Source: Orychophragmus violaceus
Taxonomy: Eukaryota; Streptophyta; Magnoliopsida; Brassicales; Brassicaceae
NCBI GenBank assembly: GCA_030180135.1
Contig: CM058239.1
Span: 42,171,270 to 42,235,269, forward strand
Length of the DNA stretch: 64,000 bases
Direction: 5' to 3'
The notes beneath the pieces are model-generated. The model saw only the letters and a program-made list of their open reading frames with translations. It made no database searches and was not told the origin of the DNA. This document shows, piece by piece, positions 28,515 to 40,736 of this stretch (within the stretch, counting starts at the first letter, position 1; every line of letters starts with the position of its first letter). The position numbers and the translations under genes are program-made.

Positions 28515-31500
28515 GTTTAGTATTATAAGTTGTCCCATTTTCACTAAAAGGGCCAAAGAATTAAATACCAAAAAATATCTCAAAGGAGTCCAAACCAAGT
28601 AAAAAGTCAATACCCTCATTATAAGCGTTACTTTCTTTTACAAGAATACAACAGAACAAGGTTGAATGCTTTGTTTATTTTCTTTTTGTCAAACTCATAT
28701 ACGTACTTTGAACGGTTTAAGAATATAAAATGGTAGTATAGAGTTTACGTATACAACTAGATTTTGATGTGTTAAAGAAACGTGGATTATGTTTTTATAA
28801 AATAAAAAAGTTATCATAGATTTATATTTTTACAAACTAAATTTGGTAACTATTTAATTCAATCTATATTAAGCTAAAAATATGGTAATATGGTGCTAAA
28901 TGTGAGAAAAAAAATTAATAAATTTTGTTTTGTTTTATTGTTTTGATATGTTTATTATATTTGAATAGTTGTGGATTATTGTTATTTTTAGTAAATACTT
29001 AGTTTACTTTATTGCTGTAAAAGCGTAGATATATTTTATTTAAATCATTTTTATTTAAATTAATTCTAACTTAGTTTAATCCCTGATTTTACTATAAAAA
29101 AAATAAAAAAATCAATAATCTTTGTATATAATGCAATCTTACTATCGTAGTAATATATAAATTGTTAGATTCGATCTATTAAATTTTCAATTTAATTAAT
29201 ATATATAATTGTTTTTAATAGTATAGTTTTAACGCGTGATTATGAATATAAATAATTTTATATTTTATAAATTAAAAATATATCAATTAAAATTGAATAA
29301 TACATATTTTTAACCCGTTTTTAGTAGGCAAAGTTTGTTTCAATAGTATAGATAACTGAAAATGGTTAATTTGTTTCTCAATCCATTTTATAATGGTCTA
29401 AATATAAAAGTTTTATGTTTATTTTATAGATCAAAATGTAACTAAAATATGATAATCCGTTCATTTCACATTTTTGGATTGGTTTAAGTTCATTTCAATG
29501 TTTTTTATAATTAAAATTGATTAATTCATCTTTCTAAACTTGTCTTCCAGAGAAGATAAATCTTTTTAAATATTTTATAATAAAATTAATTAATTTATTA
29601 TTCAACCCATCTTATATTAGTCTAACTATTATAAAAATTTGATAAAACAATTCTTTAAAAATCACCATCTTAAAAGCCTCAACCGTAATTAAATTCATCA
29701 TATTTTCAATAATATCAATAATGAATAATTTTAATATTTTATCAAATTAACACTATATCAATTGAAAATAGTTCATACATCTTTTTAATCCGTCTTTCAT
29801 TAGTTAAAATTTATTTTTAATAGTTTAGATAATTGAAATCGGTTAATACATATTTATTTTGTCTTATGTTTTATAATGGTCTAAATATAAAGATTTTTAT
29901 GTTAATTTAATAGATTAAAATTTAATAAAATTATTTTTAATAAATTTTAATACTTCCTCCATTTCATATTAAGTGTCGTTTTAAGACTAAATTTTTGTTT
30001 CAAAATAAGTGTCGTTTTATATTTTCAATGTAATTTTTCAAATACATTCTCAATTTTATCCTTGTCCTTTAGCTTATTAATAAGTGTGAACACATTATAT
30101 ATTATAATTAATTAAGGGTAAAACAGGAAAATTGATTGTTTTCTTAATATGTGTGAAAAATGCTAGAACGACACCCTTTGTGAAACGGATGGAGTAATAA
30201 ATATGAATTTATTAGTTTTTTCTTAAAATTCAAGAAGTTAAAAATATTTTTTTTAAGATTTTGCTATAATAAAAATATACTTGTATTTTAATTAAAAATA
30301 AGATATTAAAATATATTTTGAATAAATTATAAATTAGAGAATATTTATATTAAAATATAATTAAAACTATTTTATAATAAATTTAATAATAATTTCGAAA
30401 TTAATAATTATTTTTCTTAAGAAATAAAAAAATTAAAAATATTTTTATAATATATATATATATAAAACAAAAGATATTATGAATATATTTTGAAACAAAA
30501 TCACTAATTAGAGAATATTTAGTATGTCCCACATATAGTTTAAATTTAATAATGCAAAATTACCCTAATGAAACAAAAATCTCAAACAAATGCAGTGGCA
30601 CGAATCGTAATATAACACATAATTAAATGTTATTTTTAAAAATAGTCACTTGTTTTAATAATATAGATACTAAAAAGAAGAGAACAATCAACTTTAGCTA
30701 ACTTATCAATAGGTCCATACTTTAGGGCCCATTTGCATATCGGGAAAGAGAGTCTATTGGTGAGCTACATCTCTCTTTAGAGATAAGTCTAGACCTCTGC
30801 ATAGGCCCGAGATACCTCCAGTTTTTTTTTTTAAAGCTAACTTATCCATCTTTGGTATTGTTTGAAAGTTGTATGTGTGAAATTAAGAAAGGGTTGAGTT
30901 TCTCTTTACACTTCACAAAATTTTCCAGTTGTATTAAAAAGTTAGATCATCTTCACTAATTCAAAACAATTAATTGCGAAAGACATTTTCATCTTGTGAA
31001 ATCATACATTTCAATAGCCATATGAGTGATTGAGTTTCAACATGTAGATGTGAGAGACTGTGGAAAAGGTTCCTAGCTAACACATATCATCAATTTATTT
31101 TTACCATTATGGGAGCAAAACCAACCAAACTTTAAAAAATGATTTGAGTCCTTTCATGAGCCGTCTATATAACACATATATGTATCATGGGTCGTAATAA
31201 CCAGATTAGAAATGACAGGCATGTTGTTATGTTGGAATTAGCTGATTGCGCCTCCTCGCATAGCAAATACTATGTTTCCGCTCATTTAAGAATCTTATAT
31301 TGATCACAATCCAAGTTAGAGAAAATTTTACCATTCATAACTTTTCAAATATACCAAGCAATTCATGGAAAATATCCGAATCCGATTAATTTTTGGTAAT
31401 CGCCAAATAAATAACTGAGATTTCAGAAAACCAAAGTTATTGAAAAACCCTCAGATTATATGGGATATACTCCAAGTTAGCAAAGCCGAAAAACACTAAA

Positions 31501-32594
31501 AAGACGTGACTTAATTATAGATTTTTCATCCGCTCTACATATTGCAAATTGCATACCATAATAGATTTCTCAACCTGTAACTTCTTTGTTATTGATATAC
31601 ATCCTGAAAGGACTTAGCAAATGAAATATTTGAGTTTTGGTGGACATTTTAGTTTCCATTAATATACTTTAAAAGCTTAACTTCAGATCTATAATATGTT
31701 AGTATTGAGCTTGAAGATGGATAGACATATTCAGTATAATATCCTGATTTAACATCCGGTGCATAAAAAACGAAATCTCGAATTTGGTTGTTGTATAGGA
31801 AATTATTAAGAACAATTAAATTTTGTCAAATGTTTATTATAATTACATAACTGGATTTTTGTCTTTTCATTAGCTACTTATGTACTTGTATGAAAATTTG
31901 ATGGATTTCAGATGCAAACGAATTCTTCAGAAAAACCGACTGTTTTTGATGATTTTTCGATATGAATATTCTGAAAATTCCATTAGAATTTTTTTGGCAG
32001 AACAGAATTTCCATCTGTTTTGGTTCTGTTTTCTTGTGGTTGCTTACTACATTTGTAAATCTTCTAATAAAATATTCTAAAAATTATATTCATAGAGGAC
32101 ATTTTTTCCAACGATAATTGGCTTAGTTGAAAAAGGTCAATTAGCAGTGTTATGTCAATTTGTCTGTTCGATTTCCGTTAGGAAGTCTCCGGAAAAAGTG
32201 AATTTAATCCAGTTTGGATTTCGCCTCAGAAAAACATACATGCTCAGAGAACCCCAAACCTCTTCATATTCAAAAAAAAAAAAAAAAAGAATTGCAATAC
32301 ACATAATCACATATAAGTCCAAATACCCTTTCATTATCTCGAATTTTGATTAATATATATGTTATAAGCTTTGTCGTGTATATATTCATAATTCATTAAT
32401 ATAATATTTGTTGCATGTTACATGTAACGACTAAGGATCCCTCATATCTTGACAGTTTGTAATTTCAATCAGTTCATAATAGTTTTTGTTTTTAGTATTA
32501 ATCCCTCACATGAACAGTTCATTGAAATTATTGACATTTCGTTGCCACTCGTCAATTTGTAATTAAAAACAAATTAACCAATCTCAATCTTCAC
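28515..32594. other. Long AT-rich intergenic region
   Basis: The first 115 bp continue the segment related to the HDG5 3' flank, ending near 28630. The rest is AT-rich with no supported coding gene. It contains one MITE (29953-30194) and a GC-richer patch at 30720-30832 ending in a T-run, which may be a small retroposon end that I cannot classify. Confidence 0.5.
29953..30194. mobile_element. Stowaway-like MITE
   Basis: The 242-bp element has ends CTTCCTCCATTTCA and (reverse complement) CTCCATCCGTTTCA and is flanked by TA on both sides. This matches the CTCCCTCCGTTTC ends and TA duplication of Stowaway (Tc1/mariner) elements. It carries the usual inner words AAGTGTCGTTTT and the complement of AACGACAC. 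No coding capacity. Confidence 0.75.
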
Positions 32595-32719
32595 CTATAA
32601 AAACCCTAACACTTTCCATATTCTTCACACAAACATCACAAGCTTAGTAAAGAGAGAGCTTTAGGGTTTTCTTATAACTATATAATACGAAACTCATATA
32701 ACTTCACTCCATCAATAAA
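32595..32719 (+). promoter_or_regulatory. TATA box and 5' UTR of the HyPRP gene
   Basis: CTATAAAAAC at about 32595-32604 is a good plant TATA box. It is followed by CT-rich and A-rich leader sequence and lies about 120 bp before the ATG. Confidence 0.65.
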
Positions 32720-33109
32720 ATGGCTTATTCTAAGATTGCTCTTCTCCTCATTTTCAATGTCATCTTCTTCACTTTGGTCAGCTCCACTTCGGTCCCTTGT
32801 CCACCCCCACCGTCCAAGAGCCACCACAAAAAGCCTTCACCGTCATCTCCCTACCGCAAACCCACCTGTAAAGATGCTCTTAAACTCAAGGTATGTGCCA
32901 ATGTGTTGGATTTGGTTAAGGTTTCTCTACCACAAAAATCCAAATGTTGTGCACTTATCACTGGCCTAGTTGATCTCGATGCCGCGGTCTGTCTCTGCAC
33001 CGCCTTGAAAGCTAATATCCTTGGGATTAAGCTTAATGTCCCCATTTCATTGAGCCTTATCTTAAACCAGTGTGGTAAAAAAGTTCCATCTGGTTTCCAA
33101 TGTGCTTAA
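32720..33109 (+). CDS. Hybrid proline-rich / LTP-like 8-cysteine secreted protein
   Basis: The single-exon gene encodes 129 residues. A signal peptide (about residues 1-22, MAYSKIALLLIFNVIFF...) precedes a short proline/serine/lysine-rich linker (about 27-48, PPPPSKS...PSSP). The C-terminal eight-cysteine domain (about 50-129) has the order C, C, CC, CxC, C, C that defines the hydrophobic-seed/LTP-like family. This group includes DC2.15- and EARLI1-type proteins of the cell wall or apoplast. Length and layout are normal for a short-linker HyPRP and the frame is intact. From memory, small LTP/HyPRP genes also lie beside HDG5 in A. thaliana, so this looks like conserved synteny, now split by the 13-kb element. 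Confidence 0.9.
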   Translation: MAYSKIALLLIFNVIFFTLVSSTSVPCPPPPSKSHHKKPSPSSPYRKPTCKDALKLKVCANVLDLVKVSLPQKSKCCALITGLVDLDAAVCLCTALKANILGIKLNVPISLSLILNQCGKKVPSGFQCA

Positions 33110-33356
33110 AGATAGCACAATACTTTTAAATTGAGATTCTAAATTATCACCAAAAGTTCTATTCTTGTTTTGAAATTTCTGTTTAATTCAGTTCTACCAT
33201 AATCTATTGTTGTAATTTGTTACATGTTTTATCAGTGAAATAATGTGTTTCCGTTCAAAAAAATACAATCGTCTATTATTTATTATTCTTGATTAGTGGA
33301 GGCTTATCAGAGTTTTGTGTTATAACAGTACCATACCATGTAACTTTTAAATCTAA
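33110..33356 (+). other. 3' UTR of HyPRP gene and the target site of the Mutator-like element
   Basis: A near-consensus polyadenylation region (GTGAAATAATGTG) lies at about 33235. The left 9-bp target duplication TAAATCTAA is at 33348-33356. Confidence 0.6.
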
Positions 33357-33809
33357 GGGATATTAGGCAAAACTAACACTTTTTGGCGTAGCATTTAGGA
33401 AAGTAACACTTCTGTGTTTGTAATTAATCGGATGACACTTTATTACTGTTATAAAAAGTGAAACTCGGTTTTGCCCCTAGCACTGTGAGACACGGCCAGC
33501 TAGAGCGCGTGTGAGGTATTGTCGAAGGGCAGACACGTGACTGTCACCTTATCAGCGTGGCGCGTGAGTGTTTAGCAACTGACATGATACTGATTTTATC
33601 TATATTATTATTTCCCGCCAATGTCTTGCATTTAATGCTAATTAGGCTTACTGAGCCTATTTAATTAATAGAATCTTTAGTTAAATTCCAGAATTTACCT
33701 CCCTTCCTCACAGATCTAGGTTATCAATCCGTTTGGTGGTTGTCGAGGATAGTTGTTTGGAATTAAATTCAGTGGTTTTGTGGTTAATTTTCGCTCCAGA
33801 ACTGCATTA

Positions 33810-36800
33810 ATGGCAGCGGTAAGAATTCATCCCTTCTAATTATACCGTTTGTAAATCTGTAAAAAAATTCCTGTGTGAATCTGTCGGAGTGGAAGTATGA
33901 ACGTGCACTAGTGGTTTATTGTTCATATGAACGTCGTCAACGGCGTGAACCTGAATTTTTTCCTTTTTCGTGAGTTTTGGATCTCTTTCTTACTCTATAT
34001 TCGCTATTTTGGAAGTATGAAGTCTGCATCTTAGTTTTGCTTTGTTCTTATGAACATATGTGACGTCTGAAACAGAGGTCTGTTCAGATTCCGTTTTTAC
34101 TGTGACGCTGAATTTCAATGAGGTTCACAAATTTTTGTGTTTAATGAACGTTCATTAGTGTGAAGACATGTGTTTTTTCTAACAAATCATGTTTGCATAT
34201 CCCTATTTTGATCAGGTTCACCTCGATCCTGTCTACGTCGTGGCTGGGAAATGGAATCGTTCCAACAACGGAGAATGGGAATTCAGCATTGATTACCGGG
34301 CGTACGGGAGGTGCATAAACTTGCGCAGCGATGACACACCTGAATCATACAAGTCTCGGGTGTTGAAGGAGTTCGATGCTGAACATGGAACAATCTGTAA
34401 GCTGACGTATGTGGCACCGGCGACGATGTGTTCAATTGCAGCGTCGAAGATGCCGCCAATATGTATTGGGAGCGGAGATGGACTGGAGACTTTCAAAGTG
34501 ATTAGAAGAAAGAACGAGGGTGTTAGTTTATATGCTGAGTTTGAAGAGTGTGGTAGAAGCAGTATGTTTAAAGAAGCAAAACAATGTGGTTTGGACATAC
34601 CTCCGAAGCTTAGTCAAAGTGGTGGTAGCGTGTCGTTGAATACGAGTAAAAAGGCAAAAGAAAGAGTTTATGATGTCGCGGCAAAGCTGGCCAACGTTCT
34701 GGCGGGAGTTCTTTCCAGGACTTGCTTTTAAGCCAAAGCGCTAGTAGTGTGTTTGGAGCAGATTGCTCATACGGTGGTGGAACAACTTCAGGAAGCATTG
34801 GGGCATTTGTTGCTAGAGGGGCAAAGTCGATTGTTGAAGCCTTGGAAGCCTCGGAGGAGGTTGTCTTTCCTACAGTCGATACATTTGTGACTGAAACGCA
34901 AAACTTTGATGGCCTTGATTCTGTCGACGAGGAGGAAGAAAACGACGCCATTATATCTTTGAATGGTCTGGACCAGGATTTGGATGCCATTCTGCCAGCG
35001 GTAAGCGAGGAGTCGTCGGGCAGCGAAGATGGGTCAGACAGTGATGATGATCATGAAGAGACATCTGGTGAACAGAGACCTATTGGACAGACATCTGCTG
35101 GACAGACACCTACCGGACAGACATCTGCTCAACTGAAGCCTAGTGGACAGACAAACACTGTGCAGAGATCCTCTGAACAGACGACTGCTGATGCAGATAC
35201 TGGAGGAGAGTATGATTGTTTCGATCTAACTCAGTGGACACAACAGCTTAACAGGGCGTTTGAAGATGCTGATGGACCGGGTAATGAGCAACAGGAATTG
35301 GTGTCTTCTTTAACTCAGAACACAATGGAGCTTACACCTTCAGGTGGTATGCTCTTGAGCCTGTAAAACATATATGAGGATATCCGCGATCAAGCAGATA
35401 TGTTTGCGCAAGATGCTCAACCTATGTTTGACGACGAGATAAAAGGTGGGAAAGAACTAGGTGATATTGATATAATAGCAGAAGATGATGGTGTATATGT
35501 TGGGCGGTTGTTCAAAAGCAAGAAGGATTTACAGGTAACGATGTGTGTTTATGCTATAAAGAGGCTATTTCACTTCCGTACTCCGCGGTCCAATCCGGAT
35601 AAGATAGTAATGGAATGTGTGGACCCTAAATGTGATTGGAGGGTTTTTGCCAAAGTTGTGCCATTTTCTTCTTATTTTGAGATAAGGAAAGTAGAATTGC
35701 ACCACTCTTGCGACATTAACTCTAGAACCGAGAACAGCAAGCATGCCACTGCAAGGGTTATAGCAGAGCTGATGAAGAAAAAGTATGGGAATGGAAAATC
35801 TGGTCCTAGGCCGAGAGACTTGCCTCTGATGTTGATGGAGGAGCTGTCAGTGACTGTGTCGTACTGGAAAGCGTGGAGAGCCAGAGAGTTGGCTATTGAG
35901 GAAATCCACGGATCAGCAGAGGGCAGCTACAGGTTACTTCCGGCGTATTTGTATTTGATGCGCAAAGCAAATCCATGAACTGTTTACAATCTGCATTGCA
36001 TTGATTACTTAGAAGAGGGTAAGATCGTGAAGCGGTTTGAAAGCCTAATTTTCTCGTTTGGTGCCTCCATTGAAGGTATTCCATGGCTACGGAACGTATT
36101 AGTTGTAGACGCGACACAACTGTGGGGTAAATACAGAGGGTGCATGATAACTGCGAGTTTCCAGGACGGGAACTTTCAGATTTTCCCCATTGCATTTGCC
36201 GTTGTTGACGGTGAGAACCATGACTCTTGGGAGTGGTTCATGCGCAACTTGGTAGAGGTTGTCCCTGACTCCACCGATCTGGTCATTGTCTCTGACCGTC
36301 ATTCAGGAATCTACAAAGCAATTAGTCTGGTCTACCCCTTGGCCTACCACGGAGCTTGCGCTGTACACTTGGAACGCAATGTAGGGAGAAAGTTCAAGGT
36401 AGAGGGTTTAGGGGATCTAGTGTCGAATGCTGCTCGGGCATATAGGAACGGCCACTTCCTCGGTGCTATGAATGAGATAGGCTTACGCAGTGCTGCCTGT
36501 GTGAAATGGTTAGAAGATATTGGGTTTGAGCACTGGACACGGGTTCATGGAAAGGGAGAACGGTATAATTTGATGAGTAGCAACATTGCCGAGTCCTTGA
36601 ACGCTGCGCTCGCGAAAGGTAAAGATTTTCCAATTACTTCCACCGTTGAGTTCATACGGACAATGCTGATGCGGTGGTTTTGTCTGAGACAAAAAGTGGC
36701 TGCGAAGAGCCAGTCGATAGTGACCCCAGAGGTGGACAAGTTGCTTCTTACGTTGGCGGAAGATTCAACAAAATTGGTAGTCACGCAAGCGTCACCGTGG

Positions 36801-37317
36801 AGTGTGCAAGTTACGTCCCTCACCGATAAGCGGTATCATGTTGCCTTAAACACTGGTGAATGCACATGCAAGGTTTACGACAGGCTAAAGCTACCTTGTT
36901 GCCACGCAATTGCCGCAGCGAAATTTATGGGAATAAACCCCCTGACTTTGTGCTCCAAATGGTATGGTTTAGAGACATGGAAGCGCGCTTATGCGGGCAG
37001 CGTATTACCCGTACCTAACTCAGCTGAAGACGATGAGTATGTCCCGGCGGAGCTTAAAAATATGGATCTTCATCCCCCGCATACGAGGAGACCCTCTGGA
37101 AGGCCGCCAAATAAGAGAAAGAAATCGATGTTTGAAATCTTTGTAAGTTGTGAAGTTTTCTCCACTGCGGTCGAACAAGAACCTTTGGCTATGACTGTTG
37201 TCGTGTATCTTTCTTTTGCAGGGTAGTGCGGGCCCCACCAAAAAAAAGACGGCAAATAAGTGTGGAAGATGTCGCCAGCCTGGACATAACCGGACAAATT
37301 GCAAGAACCCGATCTGA
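33810..37317 (+). pseudogene. Mutator-like transposase, broken
   Basis: Exon 1 is only ATGGCAGCG (33810-33818). An intron to 34215 follows, then an open frame from 34216 (VHLDPVYVVAGKW). The frame changes between about 34672 and 34731. The new frame is interrupted in phase by TAA at 35364-35366 and TGA at 35976-35978, the latter at an expected glycine after ANP. A last intron (37143-37221, GT-AG) leads to a short exon ending at 37317. Domains: MuDR-type N-terminal WRKY/GCM-like zinc domain (about 35480-35720, CVDPKCDW and HHSC); MULE DDE core (VVDATQLWG, VSDRHSG, CAVHLERN, SSNIAESLN); SWIM finger CTCKVYDRLKLPCCH; zinc knuckle CGRCRQPGHNRTNC on the last exon. Catalytic residues look kept, so the damage is limited to the frame change and two stops. 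Confidence 0.88.
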
Positions 37318-37841
37318 TACGGCCCGGGAACAATATGAATGAACGTTCATTATTTTAGCATGTACGTACATTAATCGGTTATGCACGTTCACCATTTTTG
37401 GGATGTACGTACGTAAGTCTGTTATAACTATGTTTGTATTTTGGGGGTTTTTTGGAATGGTCGTGCATTTTTTTGATACGCTGCATTTGACCTTAAAGGA
37501 TGTATTATAGTATCGCCATGCATGGGAAAATAAAGTATTGTATCGCCGGAAAATTTTGGAATGAACGTGCCTGTTGGATCTATGTATGGTCATTTTGTTA
37601 CTAACGTTCATATGTCTCGTATGTACGTTCATGGTTAATAAATGAACGTTCATATATTACTTACGTTTACTTTTCATAAACATTTGGCAATAAGGTTTGA
37701 ATACAAAGTGTTTTGAATTGATGAGAAACGGGACAAACGTTCTTAAAACATAAATATCATTACAACAATATAAAGAGAGTTGTGGTTTAGGCTTAAATAA
37801 CAAAGATGGCAAAACATAAATATTCATAATAAAATGCAATT
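37318..37841. other. Motif-rich spacer between transposase and E2-like gene
   Basis: This non-coding spacer holds the densest local cluster of TGAACGTTCA and TGTACGTACA words (37337-37660) outside the tandem array. It probably also contains the 3' ends of the two convergent transcripts. No gene is visible. Confidence 0.6.
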
Positions 37842-38306
37842 TCAGATAGTAGCATGCTCCATAGTCCACGCCTCAGCAAGGGATTTGAACACAACATTGT
37901 CCGATATGTAGACGTCGGCAATTTCATCAACAACCTGATCATCTTCTCCAACTTTTGGTTCTTTCAGCAAAGAATGAATTGATTCCAGAAGTTTTGGAAT
38001 GGTGTCCAGAATTGTCCACTCCCTCAAGACCATCAACTTAGGAATTAAAACGTACCCATTCTTATCAATGTTCGGATGATAGACCTTTGTTTTAAAGAAG
38101 AACCTTGGTGGTTTGAAAGGATATTCAACAGGAAACCAAAGAGAAAATTTGAACACGCCTCCTTCGTATGGAGAATTTTCAGGTCCAATCATCATGCCTT
38201 CCCACTTGTAAAAGTCATCTTCAACCGGACCAATGCTAACAAATGGAAGTGGATTCTTCTCCAAACTTTTCAGAGCCTTCTTAACATGTATTTGTAGGAG
38301 CGACAT
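37842..38306 (-). CDS. Ubiquitin-conjugating enzyme E2-like protein lacking the catalytic cysteine
   Basis: The frame encodes 154 residues with a UBC fold signature along its whole length: FKFSLWFPVEYPFKPP, FKTKVYHPNI, an REW tryptophan, and a C-terminal FKSLAEAWTMEHA helix. The HPN triad is kept. Where ordinary E2s have NGxICLDIL, this protein reads NGYVLIPKL, so the active cysteine is replaced by leucine. It would resemble ubiquitin E2 variants (UEVs), which bind ubiquitin or partners without forming a thioester. The start chosen is the first ATG (38306). A 3' splice-site-like CAG lies just upstream, so an upstream leader exon is likely. No stops or frameshifts are present. It has probably been captured from a host UBC gene, and expression is unknown. 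Confidence 0.75.
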   Translation of the reverse strand: MSLLQIHVKKALKSLEKNPLPFVSIGPVEDDFYKWEGMMIGPENSPYEGGVFKFSLWFPVEYPFKPPRFFFKTKVYHPNIDKNGYVLIPKLMVLREWTILDTIPKLLESIHSLLKEPKVGEDDQVVDEIADVYISDNVVFKSLAEAWTMEHATI

Positions 38307-39672
38307 GATTTCCTGAATGAAACGCAAGTAACATATTTAGATATATATATATATATTTCTGAATTACAACAACATATGGAAACGCATGCAACATGTTTAG
38401 TAAAAACACATGTAAAAACTCTTCAACCTTTCTCTTATAAGGCGAAAGGAAAGCATTAAAAATTGAAAGTGTATTTAGAAACTGGGCAAATGAAAGATGA
38501 AAAAGATACATAATTGTAAATGAGAAAGAGACAGAGATACCTAAACTCGAACAATGAAAGGAAGAAACAAGTGTAACTAATCGATATATTTGTATATGTA
38601 AATCTGACTCTTTATATAGACAAAGGAAATGGGTGTGCAGTTAAATTTGGAAATAGTGAACCGATGCAACTTTTAAATCACTGACAAGTTACATCTTTCC
38701 AATTCATTCATGTTTGACCAAGCACACACTTTCCAACATGTGACTTTTCATACAAAAAGAAATCTTTATCTCAAATGTAACTACACCGTTCAATAAATAT
38801 ATTCTACCCAATTAATACTGGTAGAGTTGACTAATAAATAGAGCATCGAGATGACATAAAGCAACATGATGTATTTAAGGGAACACCCTACACACCACTT
38901 TCTCTTTCTTCCACATCACTTTCTCTTTCTTCCACATCACATGGTTTGTTTAAAATTTCCAACACCCTACCCCACTAATAAATAAAATATATATTAATAA
39001 ATATTATATACAAAATTAATAAATAAAAGTTACATGACATTATGTGATATTGATTTTATGAACGTAGAGATTGTTTCTATGAACGTATGTATCCAATGCC
39101 TCGCACTTACTTATACTAATATGTGAACCGGGAGAGGAAGTCCATGATGTATCCAAGATTGTTTCTATGAACGTATGTATGATATACAAATATAAGTGAT
39201 TTCTTTAAGACAAACATTAAAACTTTAATTTTTTTCTTCTAACTTCTAAATTTTTGTTTTATTTTCAAACAATATGGACTTTTTTTACATTTTTCAATGG
39301 TATAATGTAAAAAATGGTCTATATTAACAAATGTATATTATATATGAACGTATATATAGTATCAATGAACGTACGCAGAATTTTTTGTTATCAATGAACG
39401 TACGCAGGATTTTGTGTTGAGATCCATTTTAAAAGTAGACAAAAAGTTTTTTTTGTCCAAATTGATTAAACCAAGTCTCTATTTATAGAGAATAAAAAAT
39501 AACGATTTTTGAAGGAAAGTAGACAAAAAATAACGATTTTTGTCCAAATATTGTGTTGAGATCCATTTTAAAAGTAGACAAAAAAGCAAACCACACGTAG
39601 ACGGGAACGTAAAGGAATGAAATTTATTAGTAATTAAGAAGGACAGACCACTGAACATTGGTATTGTTATTG
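38307..39672. other. Spacer between E2-like and F-box-like genes
   Basis: AT-rich and without a gene. It includes the leader of the E2-like gene, a 22-bp direct repeat (CTTTCTCTTTCTTCCACATC twice, about 38900-38942), a motif cluster (ATGAACGTA at 39057, 39081, 39165, 39345, 39364, 39391) and a 34-bp direct repeat starting TTGTGTTGAGATCC at about 39412 and 39551. Confidence 0.6.
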
Positions 39673-40353
39673 CTAATAGGGCCAGGTGCTGAAGTTTTGT
39701 TTGACAATCTTGCAAAACGCCAATGATTCTATAGTCCAGAAACACTCCTCGCACATATCATGGCTCTTCCAGCCATCCACCCACCATCCGACCCAGGTAT
39801 TCATGGTGGCACACTTGCATCCATGGACTTTGTCGATATCTAGAGCTGCTTCCTTCTGACGGAACAAATCGGAAGGTTTTTGCTCCCATACCAAACGGTC
39901 ACGCGCAACAATCTGCATACGGATTCTTCTAGTGAAGTCTCTGGTCAGTGCTAGGCCTCTCCCCCCAACCTCTGCTTCACCGTACATGACCCGGACCAGC
40001 ATGGACCAGGCGTACATACCAGTCTCCCACCCAGTTTCGGCGGATTTTTTAATCAATTCTTCCCCTGCTACACGCCGGTCTTTGTATATGAAATCGGATA
40101 TACCTTTGAGCAGTAGGCATGAGGAGTTGTCGTGGTCTAGGCAAGCCTCGTGAAACTCCTCTGCCATTTCATGGTTAGGGAAAATAATGTAGTTGTTGAA
40201 GAAGTCAACGGATTTGTAGAAAGGAGGGGTCTGTGCTAACTGGAACAATGCCTCGCAGTTTGATGTCACTCGTCTAAAATCTCTGAAATCGTTGTGGATT
40301 AGGTGAACCAAAATGGTAATGAAAAGGTCTTCTGGAAGATCAAGAATGGCCAT
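39673..40353 (-). CDS. F-box-like protein (left member of divergent pair)
   Basis: The single-exon gene encodes 226 residues. An F-box-like motif opens the protein (about residues 3-40, LDLPEDLFITILVHLI followed by DFRDFRRVTSNCEALF). A middle helical region with FHEACLDHDNSSCLLLKGIS resembles the Sel1-like or LKG region of Brassicaceae F-box proteins of the At2g35280 type. The C-terminus is cysteine-rich (CKCATMNTW...HDMCEECFW), possibly zinc-binding. F-box proteins act as substrate adaptors in SCF ubiquitin ligases through SKP1/ASK. The gene lies inside the VANDAL-like element, head to head with a paralogue 383 bp away. The frame is intact. I infer captured host origin; the target is unknown. 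Confidence 0.7.
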   Translation of the reverse strand: MAILDLPEDLFITILVHLIHNDFRDFRRVTSNCEALFQLAQTPPFYKSVDFFNNYIIFPNHEMAEEFHEACLDHDNSSCLLLKGISDFIYKDRRVAGEELIKKSAETGWETGMYAWSMLVRVMYGEAEVGGRGLALTRDFTRRIRMQIVARDRLVWEQKPSDLFRQKEAALDIDKVHGCKCATMNTWVGWWVDGWKSHDMCEECFWTIESLAFCKIVKQNFSTWPY

Positions 40354-40736
40354 GTTTGTAAGACGAATGAGTTTAGGTTGGATAAGGCATGGTTTAAAAA
40401 TCTAGTCAATTATATATAGGCCTTTAAGTTGCAACAATTGGACCGGTATAACGAAGAGGCGCGTATAGGGAAAGGATCCAACGATCTCGTATAACGTGTA
40501 AACATTAATGACACGTTTATCGGGTTTGTGAAGCGTGGCTTGTACAACACATAACCGTCACGTCGTGGGAAAAGCGAATCGTCGCGAATCTAAAAAAGCA
40601 AAGTTAATGATTAGCAGTTACATATGTGACTCTCTATATATATCTACTTACAAAGCATCGTCAGTTCACATCTTCTCAGATTACTCAACAAATCACCCTT
40701 GGCCCAATTGCCCTCTCCAAATTCTCTTAATCTAAA
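40354..40736. promoter_or_regulatory. Short bidirectional promoter between two F-box-like genes
   Basis: The 383-bp spacer has a TATA-type word facing each way: CTATATATAT at about 40632 for the right gene, and the reverse complement of ATATATAGG at about 40411 for the left gene. Unlike other spacers of the element, it lacks the TGAACGTTCA motif. Confidence 0.5.

Noticed and set aside
30720..30832. GC-richer patch ending in a T-run, possible SINE
   Set aside because: No A and B boxes or target duplication that I could define.
31880..32353. Two short plus-strand frames before the HyPRP gene
   Set aside because: AT-rich, low complexity, no homology, and no promoter or splice support.
35362..35399. 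Possible intron removing the first in-phase stop of the transposase
   Set aside because: The GT to AG distance is only about 37 bp, too short for a plant intron; a nonsense mutation is more likely.
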